64,000 nt of DNA from Mycolicibacterium litorale (GTDB lineage: Bacteria; Actinomycetota; Actinomycetes; Mycobacteriales; Mycobacteriaceae). The DNA is taken from the NCBI RefSeq assembly GCF_014218295.1, contig NZ_AP023287.1:744001-808000 (forward strand), written 5' to 3'. A program made the position numbers and the translations under genes. Shown one piece after another: positions 46,821 through 56,033 of the stretch (position 1 is the first letter of the stretch; each line of letters begins with the position of its first letter). Below the pieces are notes generated by a model that saw only the letters and a program-made list of their open reading frames with translations, was not told the origin of the DNA and did not search any database.

Positions 46821-48143
46821 GTGGTCATGGGTGCTGACCACACCGCGACCGAGCACTCGGCGCGGCTGTTCGCCGATGCGTGCGCTGTCATCCCCGGCGG
46901 GGTGAACTCCCCGGTCCGGGCGTTCAGCGCCGTCGGCGGAACCCCGCGCTTCATCACGTCCGCCAACGGCTACTGGCTGACCGACGCCGACGGCAACCGC
47001 TACGTCGACCTCGTCTCCTCGTGGGGTCCGATGATCCTCGGCCACGCCCACCCGGCCGTCGTCGAAGCGGTACAGCGCGTCGCGGCCGGTGGCCTGTCGT
47101 TCGGCGCCCCGACCCCGTCGGAGACCGAACTGGCCGCCGAGATCATCGACCGCGTGGCGCCCGTCGAACGCCTCCGCATGGTCAACTCCGGCACCGAGGC
47201 CACGATGAGCGCGATCCGGTTGGCCCGCGGCTTCACCGGCCGACCCAAGATCGTCAAGTTCTCCGGCTGCTACCACGGCCACAGCGACGCGCTGCTCGCC
47301 GACGCCGGCTCCGGTGTCGCCACCCTCGGCCTGCCGTCGTCGCCGGGCGTGACCGGTGCGGCCACCGCGGACACCGTCGTGCTGCCCTACAACAACGTGG
47401 CCGCGGTCGAAGAGGTGTTCGCCCGGTTCGGCGACGACATCGCGGCCGTCATCACCGAGGCCAGCCCGGGCAACATGGGCGCGGTCCCGCCCGCACCCGG
47501 CTACAACGCGGCGTTGCGCCGCATCACCGCCGACCACGGCGCGCTGCTGATCCTCGACGAGGTGATGACCGGGTTCCGGGTCAGCCGCTCCGGGTGGTAC
47601 GGCATCGATCCGGTCGACGGCGACCTGTTCACCTTCGGCAAGGTCATGAGCGGCGGCCTGCCCGCCGCGGCGTTCGGCGGCCGCGCCGAGGTGATGGAGC
47701 GCCTCGCGCCGCTCGGCCCCGTGTACCAGGCCGGCACCCTGTCGGGGAATCCGGTCGCGATGGCCGCCGGCCTGGCGACGCTGCGCACCGCCGACGACGC
47801 CGTGTACGCCGCACTCGACAAGAACGCCGACCGGCTGGCCGGCCTGCTCACCGACGCGCTGACCGACGCCGGGGTCACCCACCGCGTGCAGCGCGGCGGC
47901 AACATGCTGTCGGTGTTCTTCTCGGCCGAACCGGTCACCGACTTCGCCACCGCCCGCGCCAGTGAGACGTGGCGGTTCCCGCCGTTCTTCCACGCCCTGC
48001 TCGACGCCGGCGTGTACCCGCCGCCCAGCGCGTTCGAGGCGTGGTTCGTCTCGGCGGCCCTCGACGACGAGGCGTTCGACCGCATCGCCGCCGCGCTGCC
48101 CGGCGCCGCCCGCGCCGCCGCGGAAGCGACGAAGCCCGCATGA
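46821..48143 (+). CDS. hemL: glutamate-1-semialdehyde 2,1-aminomutase
   Basis: A 440-residue PLP enzyme converting glutamate-1-semialdehyde to 5-aminolevulinate, the step directly after HemA. The PLP lysine is in [18 protein letters not shown], the PLP-stacking region [12 protein letters not shown], and [14 protein letters not shown] 46827 is likelier than GTG 46821. It is coupled by ATGA overlap to a phosphoglycerate mutase-like gene, and so to the ccs genes. Confidence 0.97.
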   Translation: MVMGADHTATEHSARLFADACAVIPGGVNSPVRAFSAVGGTPRFITSANGYWLTDADGNRYVDLVSSWGPMILGHAHPAVVEAVQRVAAGGLSFGAPTPSETELAAEIIDRVAPVERLRMVNSGTEATMSAIRLARGFTGRPKIVKFSGCYHGHSDALLADAGSGVATLGLPSSPGVTGAATADTVVLPYNNVAAVEEVFARFGDDIAAVITEASPGNMGAVPPAPGYNAALRRITADHGALLILDEVMTGFRVSRSGWYGIDPVDGDLFTFGKVMSGGLPAAAFGGRAEVMERLAPLGPVYQAGTLSGNPVAMAAGLATLRTADDAVYAALDKNADRLAGLLTDALTDAGVTHRVQRGGNMLSVFFSAEPVTDFATARASETWRFPPFFHALLDAGVYPPPSAFEAWFVSAALDDEAFDRIAAALPGAARAAAEATKPA

Positions 48144-48766
48144 GCGCCGAGAAGACGAGCCCCGTGAAGACCGTCGTGCACGTGATGCGCCACGGCGAGG
48201 TGCACAACCCCGACGGCATCCTCTACGGCCGGCTGCCCGACTACCACCTGTCCGACCGCGGCCGCGCCCAGGCCGAGGCGGTCGCCGCCTGGCTGGCCGC
48301 CCGCGACATCGTCTACGTGGTGGCGTCCCCGCTGGAGCGGGCCCAGGAGACGGCGGGTCCGATCGCGGCGGCCCACGGGCTGTCCATCGACACCGACGAC
48401 GAGCTGATCGAATCGCTCAACGTGTTCCAGGGCAAACGGGTCTCACCGGGGGACGGGGCGCTGCGCAACCCGGTCAACTGGCGGCATCTGCGCAATCCGC
48501 GCACCCCGTCGTGGGGTGAGCCGTACCGCGAAATCGCCGAGCGGATGACGGCGGCGCTGCACCGGGCGCGTGAGAAGGCGGCCGGCCACGAGGCGGTGTG
48601 CGTCAGCCACCAGCTGCCGGTGGAGACGCTGCGCCGCGCGATGACCGGTCAGCCGCTGCACCACTTCCCGACCCGGCGGCTGTGCAACCTCGCCTCGGTC
48701 ACCTCGTTCTATTTCCACGGCGACGCCTACGTCGGCTGGGGATACGCGGAGCTGTCCGGACAGTGA
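48140..48766 (+). CDS. histidine phosphatase family protein (Rv0525 type)
   Basis: A 208-residue phosphoglycerate mutase-like phosphatase. The phosphohistidine motif is [21 protein letters not shown], the second His is in [10 protein letters not shown], and [11 protein letters not shown] is present. Its substrate is unknown; the position between hemL and the ccs operon is conserved in mycobacteria. ATG 48140 overlaps the hemL stop. Confidence 0.86.
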   Translation: MSAEKTSPVKTVVHVMRHGEVHNPDGILYGRLPDYHLSDRGRAQAEAVAAWLAARDIVYVVASPLERAQETAGPIAAAHGLSIDTDDELIESLNVFQGKRVSPGDGALRNPVNWRHLRNPRTPSWGEPYREIAERMTAALHRAREKAAGHEAVCVSHQLPVETLRRAMTGQPLHHFPTRRLCNLASVTSFYFHGDAYVGWGYAELSGQ

Positions 48767-49368
48767 GGCGATGGTGGGTCGTACTGGTGAGCGTGGCGGT
48801 GGTCGCGCTCGCCGGTTGCTCCACCGGTGACGACGCCGTCGCCCAGGGCGGCACCTTCGAATTCGTGGCGCCCGGCGGCAAGACCGACATCTTCTACGAT
48901 CCACCCGCCGGCCGCGGCAGGCCCGGCCCGCTGTCCGGGCCCGACCTGCTCGATCCGGCGAAGACGTTGTCGCTGGACGACTTCACCGGCCAGGTCGTGG
49001 TGATCAACGTGTGGGGTCAGTGGTGCGCACCGTGCCGCACGGAGATCGGTGAGCTGCAGAAGGTGTACGACGCGACGCGCGCGAAGGGGGTCGCCTTCCT
49101 CGGCATCGACGTGCGCGACAACAACCGCGACGCCGCCGTCGACTTCGTCCGCGACCGCGGCATCACGTTCCCGTCCATCTATGACCCGCCGATGCGCACG
49201 ATGATCGCCTTCGGTGGCAAGTACCCGACCACGGTCATCCCGTCGACGGTGGTGCTCGACCGTGAGCACCGCGTCGCGGCGGTGTTCCTGCGCGAGCTGC
49301 TCGCCGAGGATCTGCAGCCGGTGGTCGAACGCCTCGTGGGCGAACCGAAGCCGGAGCCGCGGTCATGA
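48763..49368 (+). CDS. thioredoxin-like lipoprotein (ResA/CcsX type, Rv0526)
   Basis: A 201-residue exported thiol oxidoreductase, lipidated at Cys19 (lipobox LAGC). The thioredoxin active site WCAPC is at residues 87-91, followed by the ResA/TlpA-like insert and VVLDREHRVAAVFLREL. It should keep apocytochrome c haem-binding cysteines reduced, taking electrons from CcdA encoded next. GTG 48763 overlaps the previous stop. Confidence 0.9.
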   Translation: MRRWWVVLVSVAVVALAGCSTGDDAVAQGGTFEFVAPGGKTDIFYDPPAGRGRPGPLSGPDLLDPAKTLSLDDFTGQVVVINVWGQWCAPCRTEIGELQKVYDATRAKGVAFLGIDVRDNNRDAAVDFVRDRGITFPSIYDPPMRTMIAFGGKYPTTVIPSTVVLDREHRVAAVFLRELLAEDLQPVVERLVGEPKPEPRS

Positions 49369-50186
49369 CCGGGTTCGCCGAGGTCGCCGCGGCCGGGCCG
49401 GTCGTGCTGGCGCTGGGGGTCTGTGTGCTGGCCGGGCTGGTGTCGTTCGCCTCGCCGTGCGTGGTGCCGCTGGTGCCGGGCTACCTGTCGTATCTGGCGG
49501 CGGTGGTCGGCGTGGAGGACGCCCCTCGCCCAAACGAACAAACGGGCGCAAAAGTGCGAGACGCCGCCGCCATTTCGTCGATTTCGGCGGTGCGGACCCG
49601 ACGGCTCAAGGTCGCCGGTGCGGCCGCGCTGTTCGTCGCCGGCTTCACCGCGGTGTTCCTGCTCGGCACCGTCGCGGTGCTGGGCATGACCACCACCCTG
49701 ATCACCAACCAGCTCCTGCTGCAACGCATCGGCGGTGTGGTGACGATCCTGATGGGCCTGGTGTTCGTCGGCCTGGTCCCCGCGCTGCAGCGTCAGGCCC
49801 GGTTCACGCCGCGGCAACTGTCCACGGTCGCCGGTGCCCCGCTGCTGGGCGCGGTCTTCGCGCTGGGCTGGACGCCGTGCCTGGGCCCGACGCTGACGGG
49901 TGTCATCACCGTCGCGTCGGCCACCGACGGCGCCAGCGTCGCCCGCGGTGTCGCACTGGTCATCGCGTACTGCCTCGGCCTCGGCATCCCGTTCGTGCTG
50001 CTGGCGTTCGGGTCGGCGCGCGCGGTGCAGGGCCTGGGCTGGCTCCGCCGTCACACCCGCACGATCCAGATCTTCGGGGGCGTGCTGCTGCTCGTCGTGG
50101 GCACCGCCCTGGTGACCGGTTTGTGGAACGACTTCGTCGCCTGGGTGCGTGACGCGTTCGTCAGCGACGTGAGGCTGCCGATCTGA
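49365..50186 (+). CDS. ccdA: cytochrome c biogenesis protein CcdA
   Basis: A 273-residue six-helix membrane thiol transporter passing electrons to the extracytoplasmic thioredoxin. The two redox cysteines are in SFASPCVVPLVPGYLSYLA and GWTPCLGPTL. Between the first and second helices, residues about 54-75 (PRPNEQTGAKVRD followed by AAAISSISA) are encoded by a copy of a 64-nt dispersed repeat. This lengthens the loop while keeping the frame. ATG 49365. Confidence 0.95.
   Translation: MTGFAEVAAAGPVVLALGVCVLAGLVSFASPCVVPLVPGYLSYLAAVVGVEDAPRPNEQTGAKVRDAAAISSISAVRTRRLKVAGAAALFVAGFTAVFLLGTVAVLGMTTTLITNQLLLQRIGGVVTILMGLVFVGLVPALQRQARFTPRQLSTVAGAPLLGAVFALGWTPCLGPTLTGVITVASATDGASVARGVALVIAYCLGLGIPFVLLAFGSARAVQGLGWLRRHTRTIQIFGGVLLLVVGTALVTGLWNDFVAWVRDAFVSDVRLPI
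49525..49588. repeat. 64-nt dispersed repeat, copy inside ccdA
   Basis: Matches the reverse complement of 18987-19050 at 54 of 64 positions. It lies wholly in the ccdA frame and encodes a polar loop. No target-site duplication is obvious. Since the frame is kept, any insertion must have had a net length divisible by three or been trimmed. Confidence 0.85.
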
Positions 50187-51829
50187 TGCCCCGGGCGACC
50201 AGACGCCTGCTGGCCTACGCGCGCAACACCTGGCGGACCCTGACGTCGATGGGCACCGCGCTGGTGCTGTTGTTCCTGCTCGCGCTCGCCGCGATCCCGG
50301 GGGCCCTGCTACCGCAGCGCAGCCTCAACGAGAGCAAGGTCGCCGAGTACATCGCCGACCGTCCCACGCTCGGCCCGTGGCTCGACCGGCTGCAGGCCTT
50401 CGACGTCTTCTCGAGTTTCTGGTTCACCGCGATCTACGTGCTGCTGTTCATCTCGCTCGTGGGCTGCCTGACACCGCGACTCATCGAACACGTCAAGAGC
50501 CTGCGCGCGGTACCGGTGCCGGCCCCGCGCAACCTGGGCCGGCTGCCCAAACATCACACCGCGTACGTCGCGGGCGAGCCGCAGCAGGTGGCGGCCGAGA
50601 TGAGCGAGCGGCTCACGGGCTGGCGCAAGGTCACCCGCACCCAGGGCGACGAGATCACCGGAGCCGCCCCGGGGGCGACATCGGTCACTGAGATCTCCGC
50701 GGAGAAGGGCTACCTGCGGGAGTTCGGCAACATCGTCTTCCACTTCTCGCTGCTCGGTCTGCTGGTCGCGATCGCCGCGGGCAAGCTGTTCGGTTACGAG
50801 GGCAACGTCATCGTCGTCGCCGACGGCGGACCCGGCTTCTGCTCGGCCTCACCCGCCGCGTTCGACTCGTTCCGCGCGGGCAACACCGTCGACGGCACGT
50901 CGCTGTATCCGATCTGCCTCAAGGTCAACGATTTCCAGGCCGACTACCTGGACAACGGGCAGGCCACCTCGTACTCCGCCGATATCGAATACCAGGCCGG
51001 CGACGACCTCACCACCGGAACGTGGCGGCCCTACGAGCTGAAGGTCAACGAACCGCTGCGCGTCGCCGGCGACCGGGTCTACCTGCAGGGCCACGGCTAC
51101 GCGCCCACCTTCACCGTCACGTTCCCCGATGGGCAGACCCGCACGCAGACCCTGCAGTGGCGGCCCGACGACCAGACGACGTTCCTGTCGTCGGGTGTCA
51201 TGCGGTTCGACCCGCCGGCCGGCACGTACCCCGACGCCGACGAACGCCGCAAGAACCAGCTCGCGATCCAGGGGTTGTTCGCCCCCACACAGCTGCTGCA
51301 CGGCACGCTGCTGTCGTCGAGCTTCCCCGAGATGCGCGACCCCGGCGTCGCGATCGACATCTACCGCGGCGACACGGGCCTGGATTCCGGCCGGCCGCAG
51401 AACATCTTCACGCTCGACGAGCGGCTGATCGGCCAGGGCCGGCTCACCCGCGAGGCGCGCGTCAACCTCAGTGTCGGTGAGGAGACCCGGCTCGACGACG
51501 GCACCGTGGTCCGGTTCGACGGCGCCGTGCCGTTCGTCAGCGTCCAGGTGTCGCACGACCCGGCGCAGATCTGGGTGCTCGTGTTCGCGATGACGATGAT
51601 GGCGGGTCTGCTCGTCTCGCTGATCGTGCGGCGCCGCCGGATCTGGGTTCGGATCATCCCGGAGGGTCCGGGTACCGTTGGCGTCGAATTCGGCGGGCTG
51701 GCCCGCACCGACAACTCCGGCTGGGGCGAGGAGTTCGAGCGGTTGACGGTGCGGTTGCTGGCCGGCCACCCCGACGCCGGTCACCCCGACACGAAAGCCG
51801 ACGCCGTGTCAGGAGAGAAGGTCACATGA
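50186..51829 (+). CDS. ccs1: cytochrome c biogenesis protein Ccs1/ResB (Rv0528 type)
   Basis: A 547-residue haem-handling membrane protein. Three N-terminal membrane helices (about 23-43, 75-95 and 175-197), a large extracytoplasmic ResB domain, and a final helix (about 457-477, IWVLVFAMTMMAGLLVSLIV). With CcsA it forms the system II haem-cytochrome c synthase. ATG 50186 shares a base with the ccdA stop (TGATG). Confidence 0.95.
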   Translation: MPRATRRLLAYARNTWRTLTSMGTALVLLFLLALAAIPGALLPQRSLNESKVAEYIADRPTLGPWLDRLQAFDVFSSFWFTAIYVLLFISLVGCLTPRLIEHVKSLRAVPVPAPRNLGRLPKHHTAYVAGEPQQVAAEMSERLTGWRKVTRTQGDEITGAAPGATSVTEISAEKGYLREFGNIVFHFSLLGLLVAIAAGKLFGYEGNVIVVADGGPGFCSASPAAFDSFRAGNTVDGTSLYPICLKVNDFQADYLDNGQATSYSADIEYQAGDDLTTGTWRPYELKVNEPLRVAGDRVYLQGHGYAPTFTVTFPDGQTRTQTLQWRPDDQTTFLSSGVMRFDPPAGTYPDADERRKNQLAIQGLFAPTQLLHGTLLSSSFPEMRDPGVAIDIYRGDTGLDSGRPQNIFTLDERLIGQGRLTREARVNLSVGEETRLDDGTVVRFDGAVPFVSVQVSHDPAQIWVLVFAMTMMAGLLVSLIVRRRRIWVRIIPEGPGTVGVEFGGLARTDNSGWGEEFERLTVRLLAGHPDAGHPDTKADAVSGEKVT

Positions 51830-52794
51830 ACAGTCCAGACGTCGATCTCGGTCTGGCCCGGTACTCCGACTGGGCGTTCACCTCATCGGTGGTGGTCCTG
51901 GTCGCGGCGTTGCTGCTGCTCGCCGTCGAACTGGCCTACAGCCGCAGCCGCAAGGTCGCCGACCGTGAACTGGTCACCGTGGGTGCCGACAGCGCGAGCC
52001 CGGGGATCGTCGCCGACGTGCCGCGCCGCCCGGTCGACGAGCGCATCGGCTCCGCGGGGCTGGCGCTGGTCTACCTCGGCACCGCGCTGCTGCTGGCGTG
52101 CATCGTGCTGCGCGGGCTGTCCACCTCGCGGGTGCCGTGGGGCAACATGTACGAGTTCATCAACCTGACGTCGTTCTGCGGGCTGGTGGCCGCCGCGGTG
52201 GTGTTGCGCCGCCCGCAGTACCGCGCGCTGTGGGTGTTCGTGCTCGTCCCGGTGCTCATCCTGCTCACGGTGTCGGGGCGGTGGCTGTACTCCCACGCGG
52301 CGCCCGTCATGCCGGCGTTGCAGTCGTACTGGCTGCCCATCCACGTGTCGGTGGTGAGCCTCGGGTCCGGAGTGTTCCTCGTCGGCGGCGTGGCGAGCAT
52401 CCTGTTCCTGCTCAAGATGTCGCGGTTCGGTCAGCCCGGCCACGACGGGGCGCTGGCCCGGCTGGTGCAGCGGCTGCCCGACGGTCAGACCCTCGACCGC
52501 ATCGCGTACCGCACGACGATCTTCGCGTTCCCCGTGTTCGGTTTCGGCGTCATCTTCGGCGCCATCTGGGCCGAGGAGGCCTGGGGCCGCTACTGGGGCT
52601 GGGACCCCAAGGAGACGGTGTCGTTCATCGCCTGGGTGCTCTACGCCGCCTACCTGCACGCGCGGTCGACCGCGGGCTGGCGGGACCGCAAGGCGGCCTG
52701 GATCAACGTGGCGGGATTCGTGGCGATGGTGTTCAACCTGTTCTTCATCAACCTCGTCACCGTCGGCCTGCACTCGTACGCCGGAGTGGGTTGA
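51826..52794 (+). CDS. ccsA: cytochrome c haem lyase subunit CcsA
   Basis: A 322-residue polytopic membrane protein (about eight helices). The haem-binding WWD domain is EEAWGRYWGWDPKETVSFIAWVLYAAYLHAR. Candidate haem-ligand histidines are in PIHVSVVSLG and VTVGLHSYAG. It works with Ccs1 to attach haem to apocytochromes. ATG 51826 overlaps the ccs1 stop. Confidence 0.96.
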   Translation: MNSPDVDLGLARYSDWAFTSSVVVLVAALLLLAVELAYSRSRKVADRELVTVGADSASPGIVADVPRRPVDERIGSAGLALVYLGTALLLACIVLRGLSTSRVPWGNMYEFINLTSFCGLVAAAVVLRRPQYRALWVFVLVPVLILLTVSGRWLYSHAAPVMPALQSYWLPIHVSVVSLGSGVFLVGGVASILFLLKMSRFGQPGHDGALARLVQRLPDGQTLDRIAYRTTIFAFPVFGFGVIFGAIWAEEAWGRYWGWDPKETVSFIAWVLYAAYLHARSTAGWRDRKAAWINVAGFVAMVFNLFFINLVTVGLHSYAGVG

Positions 52795-53942
52795 TGGGCG
52801 ACCACTCCCCGGGCGGGTTCCGGGCTCAGCAGCGGTTCCGTGATCCGGCCGCCGAGGAGCCGCAGGCGCCGCCGGAGTGGTCCGCCCCCACCCCGCCGAA
52901 CGGGATCCCGGTCGTCGACCCGACGGCCGCAGCGCCCGAGCCCGCGCCGGCCGTGACGCCCGTCGCACCGCCGGTCGCCGAACCTCAGCAGCCGGTGTCG
53001 CAGCCGCTGCCGGTCCCCGCGACGCCGTATCTCGACTTGTCGACGGTCGCGCTGCTCGGGCAGCCGAAGGCGGCGCCGTCGCACGGTTGGCGCAGATGGC
53101 TGTACCTGGGGACGTTCGGGCTGGTCAAGGTCGGCGATCCGAAGGCCGCGCAGCGCGACAGCCTCGTCACGCGGGTGAAACAACCGCTCAACGGCTGCTA
53201 CCGGATCGCGGTGCTGTCGCTCAAGGGTGGTGTCGGCAAGACGACGATCACCGCCACACTGGGGGCGACCTTCGCCTCGATTCGCGGTGACCGTGTGGTC
53301 GCCGTCGACGCCAATCCCGACCGCGGCACGCTGAGCCAGAAGGTGCCGTTGGAGACCACGGCCACGGTGCGCCACCTGCTGCGCGACGCCGAGGGCATCG
53401 AGCGCTACAGCGATGTACGGGCCTACACGTCGCAGGGTCCGAGCCGGCTGGAGGTGCTCGCCTCCGAGACCGATCCGGCGGTGTCGGAGGCGTTCAGCTC
53501 CGACGACTACACCCGCACCCTGGCGGTGCTCGAGCGCTTCTACAGTCTGGTGCTCACCGACTGCGGGACCGGGCTGATGCACTCGGCGATGACGGCGGTG
53601 CTGGCCAACGCCGACGTCCTGGTCGTGATCAGCTCCGGTTCGGTCGACGGGGCGCGTAGCGCCTCGGCCACGCTGGACTGGCTGGACGCGCACGGGCACC
53701 AGGCGTTGGTGTCCAACGCGATCGCCGTCATCAACGCGGTGCGTCCCCGGTCGGGCAAGGTCGATCTGCAGAAGGTGTCCGACCACTTCTCCCGGCGGTG
53801 CCGCGCGGTGAAGGTCGTACCGTTCGACCCGCATCTCGAAGAGGGTGCCGAGATCAGCCTCGACCGGCTCAAACCGGCCACCCGGCAGGCGCTACTGGAA
53901 CTCGCGGGTGTGGTGGCCGACGGATTCGCCGGCAACCGCTGA
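52794..53942 (+). CDS. MinD/ParA-like ATPase with Pro-rich N-terminus (Rv0530 type)
   Basis: A 382-residue protein. Residues 1-80 are Pro/Ala-rich and disordered. The P-loop ATPase domain (about 136-380) has the deviant Walker A KGGVGKTT (144-151), VVAVDANPDRGTLSQ and LTDCGTGL. It resembles the EspI/MinD-like ATPases of actinobacteria rather than plasmid ParA; no ParB-like partner lies nearby. ATG 52794 shares a base with the ccsA stop (TGATG), so it belongs to the ccs operon. Role unknown. Confidence 0.85.
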   Translation: MGDHSPGGFRAQQRFRDPAAEEPQAPPEWSAPTPPNGIPVVDPTAAAPEPAPAVTPVAPPVAEPQQPVSQPLPVPATPYLDLSTVALLGQPKAAPSHGWRRWLYLGTFGLVKVGDPKAAQRDSLVTRVKQPLNGCYRIAVLSLKGGVGKTTITATLGATFASIRGDRVVAVDANPDRGTLSQKVPLETTATVRHLLRDAEGIERYSDVRAYTSQGPSRLEVLASETDPAVSEAFSSDDYTRTLAVLERFYSLVLTDCGTGLMHSAMTAVLANADVLVVISSGSVDGARSASATLDWLDAHGHQALVSNAIAVINAVRPRSGKVDLQKVSDHFSRRCRAVKVVPFDPHLEEGAEISLDRLKPATRQALLELAGVVADGFAGNR

Positions 53943-53971
53943 CAGCCGGCAGCCGGCCGATCGCCGCGGGA

Positions 53972-54136
53972 CTACGGCCGCGGGTTGTTGTCGTCCTGAC
54001 CGAGACGCCGGAGGAAATCCGGGTCGTCGTCCGGTCCGATCACCCGCGGCTGCGGCCGGGTCGCACTGGACCGCATGAGCCGCCAGCCGATGTAGAACAG
54101 GCCGGCCAGAACGATTATCAGGAGCAAATACGCCAC
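53972..54136 (-). CDS. 54-residue single-helix membrane protein
   Basis: A short leftward gene. AGGAGG lies about 6 nt upstream of GTG 54136, and the product VAYLLLIIVLAGLFYIGWRL, then MRSSATRPQPRVIGPDDDPD and FLRRLGQDDNNPRP, has one N-terminal membrane helix and a charged cytoplasmic tail. The strong ribosome site, clean domain structure and intact stop (53972-53974) support it. Synteny suggests it is the counterpart of Rv0530A. Function unknown. Confidence 0.8.
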   Translation of the reverse strand: MAYLLLIIVLAGLFYIGWRLMRSSATRPQPRVIGPDDDPDFLRRLGQDDNNPRP

Positions 54137-54184
54137 TCAAACCTCCTGCCATCGAATATACGCGCCGTCGGTAGGCTCGGGTGC

Positions 54185-54502
54185 GTGTCAAAAGCTCGGC
54201 AGGGATCCCGTCTGGTCGCCGATGTGCTCGCTTACGTCGGGGCTCGTCTGGTGTTGGTGGCTGCGCTCGCGGCGCTGATCTTCGGGGTGGCCCGGCTGCT
54301 GGGTGTCGAGGAGTTCCCACTGGTGATCGCGATCTTGTTCGCGCTCGTGATCGCTCTGCCGCTGGGCATCTGGCTGTTCGCGCCGCTGCGCAGGCGCGCC
54401 ACCGCGAGCATCGCCGCCTTCGACGAGCAGCGCCGTAAGGACCGCGAACAGCTGCAGGCCAGACTGCGTGGCGAGACGTCGCCCGGTGATCCCGGGGCAT
54501 GA
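54185..54502 (+). CDS. DUF4229 membrane protein (Rv0531 type)
   Basis: A 105-residue protein with two membrane helices (about 17-39 and 44-66) and a charged C-terminal helix (IAAFDEQRRKDREQLQARL), typical of DUF4229. GTG 54185 is the start. It is divergent from the 54-residue gene with 48 nt between, and its stop overlaps the aminotransferase start (ATGA). Function unknown. Confidence 0.82.
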   Translation: MSKARQGSRLVADVLAYVGARLVLVAALAALIFGVARLLGVEEFPLVIAILFALVIALPLGIWLFAPLRRRATASIAAFDEQRRKDREQLQARLRGETSPGDPGA

Positions 54503-55542
54503 CGGCGCGGCACGCGTTCGGTGCCGAATTCACCGGCGCCGCAGGGTTTCTCAATTCGCCGACGTACGGACTGCCGCCCACGTTCCTGATGCGGGCGCTG
54601 CACGACTGTCTGGCCGCATGGCAGGCGGGCACCCTCGACGCGAGGTCGTTCGACCAACCGGTGCGCGACGCGAGGGCGGGTTACGCCACGGTGGTGGGCG
54701 TGCCCGCGGAATCGGTGGCGATGGCCGGCAGTGCGTCGGCCGCACTCGGTCTGGTGGCCGCCGCGATCCCCGACGGCAGCCGCGGTGCCACGCTCGCCGG
54801 TGAGTTCACCAGCACCACCTTCCCGTTCGCCGCACAGGCCGGTCGCGGGGTGTCGCTCACCGAACTGCCCGCCGACGAACTCGTCGCGACCGCCGGTGAT
54901 TACGACTTCGTGACGGTCAGCCTGGTGCAGTCGGCGACCGGTGCGGTGCTCGACGCCGAGGCGCTGCGGGCGAGCGTGGCGGGTACGGACACCGTGACGA
55001 TCGTCGACGTGACGCAGGCGGCGGGATGGAAGCTGCTCGACCTCGGGTGGGCCGACGTCACGGTGGCCTCGGTCTACAAATGGCTGTTGGCGCCGCGCGG
55101 TACGGCGTTCCTGTCGGTCAGTGGGCGCATCGCCCGGTCGATGACGCCGCACGCCGCGAACTGGTACGCCGGTGAGCAGCCGTGGGAGTCGATCTACGGC
55201 CTGCCGGTGCGACTGGCCGGTGACGCCCGGCGTTTCGACACCTCACCGGCGTGGTTCGGCGCGCTGGGCGCCGGGTTGACGCTGCCGTGGCTGGCCGCGC
55301 TGGACCGCTCGGCCGTGGAGGCGCACACCGTCGGCCTCGCCGATACGCTGCGCTCCGCCCTCGACCTGCCGCCGGACCCGTCGGCGATCGTGTCGCTGCC
55401 GCCGGGGCGTCACGGCGACGCCGCGGACCGGCTGCAGCGGGCGGGCATCCGCGCCTCGGTGCGCGCCGGGGCGGTCCGGGTCGGATTCCACCTCTACAAC
55501 ACCGCCGACGACGTCAGCCGGTTGCTCGCTGCGCTCGCGTGA
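54499..55542 (+). CDS. class V aminotransferase family protein
   Basis: A 347-residue PLP enzyme of fold type I. The PLP lysine is in VASVYKWLLAPRG, the cofactor Asp in TIVDVTQAAGWK, and the N-terminal FLNSPTYGLPP is typical of class V. It resembles EgtE/cysteine-desulfurase-like proteins, but the substrate cannot be assigned. ATG 54499 is coupled to the DUF4229 gene. Confidence 0.82.
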   Translation: MTARHAFGAEFTGAAGFLNSPTYGLPPTFLMRALHDCLAAWQAGTLDARSFDQPVRDARAGYATVVGVPAESVAMAGSASAALGLVAAAIPDGSRGATLAGEFTSTTFPFAAQAGRGVSLTELPADELVATAGDYDFVTVSLVQSATGAVLDAEALRASVAGTDTVTIVDVTQAAGWKLLDLGWADVTVASVYKWLLAPRGTAFLSVSGRIARSMTPHAANWYAGEQPWESIYGLPVRLAGDARRFDTSPAWFGALGAGLTLPWLAALDRSAVEAHTVGLADTLRSALDLPPDPSAIVSLPPGRHGDAADRLQRAGIRASVRAGAVRVGFHLYNTADDVSRLLAALA

Positions 55543-55631
55543 CCGCCCGTCCGAGCGGGTATCCCCGACAAGTTCCGGTTAGCGGGAATGAACCGGGACC
55601 GACGCTTCTGGAAAGGTGGTCGTGTGAACCG

Positions 55632-56033
55632 GTGGGGCTTCGCGCCGTGCGCTGTCTGATCGTCGACGACAGCGCGGACTTTCGCGACGCCGCGTGCGCG
55701 ATGCTCACCCGGGCGGGGGTCGACGTGGTGGCCGTCGCCGCCAACAGTGTTGACGCGCTGCGCTGTTCGCGCGAGATGGAACCCGACGTCGTGCTGGTCG
55801 ACGTGGACCTCGGCGGGGAGAGCGGATTCGACCTCGCCGAGGAGCTGGACCGGTCGCAGGCGCAGGCCCCGGCGGTGATCCTGGTGTCGACCTACGCCGA
55901 ACAGGATCTCGCCGAGATGATCGCCGTGAGCCCGGCCATCGGGTTCGTCTCGAAGATCTCGCTGTCGGCGGCCGCGATCCGCGACCTCCTGGACACCGCT
56001 CGGGGGCCGCTCAGAGAGACTCCAGGTAGGTGA
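55632..56033 (+). CDS. stand-alone receiver-domain protein
   Basis: About 133 residues comprising only a response-regulator receiver domain: CLIVDDSADFRD, phosphoacceptor Asp in VVLVDVDLGGESGFDL, Ser/Thr switch VILVSTYAE, and Lys in GFVSKISLSAAAI. There is no output domain. The start is uncertain (GTG 55632 or 55647). Its 3' end overlaps the convergent NarL-type regulator gene by 23 nt. Confidence 0.78.
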   Translation: MGLRAVRCLIVDDSADFRDAACAMLTRAGVDVVAVAANSVDALRCSREMEPDVVLVDVDLGGESGFDLAEELDRSQAQAPAVILVSTYAEQDLAEMIAVSPAIGFVSKISLSAAAIRDLLDTARGPLRETPGR

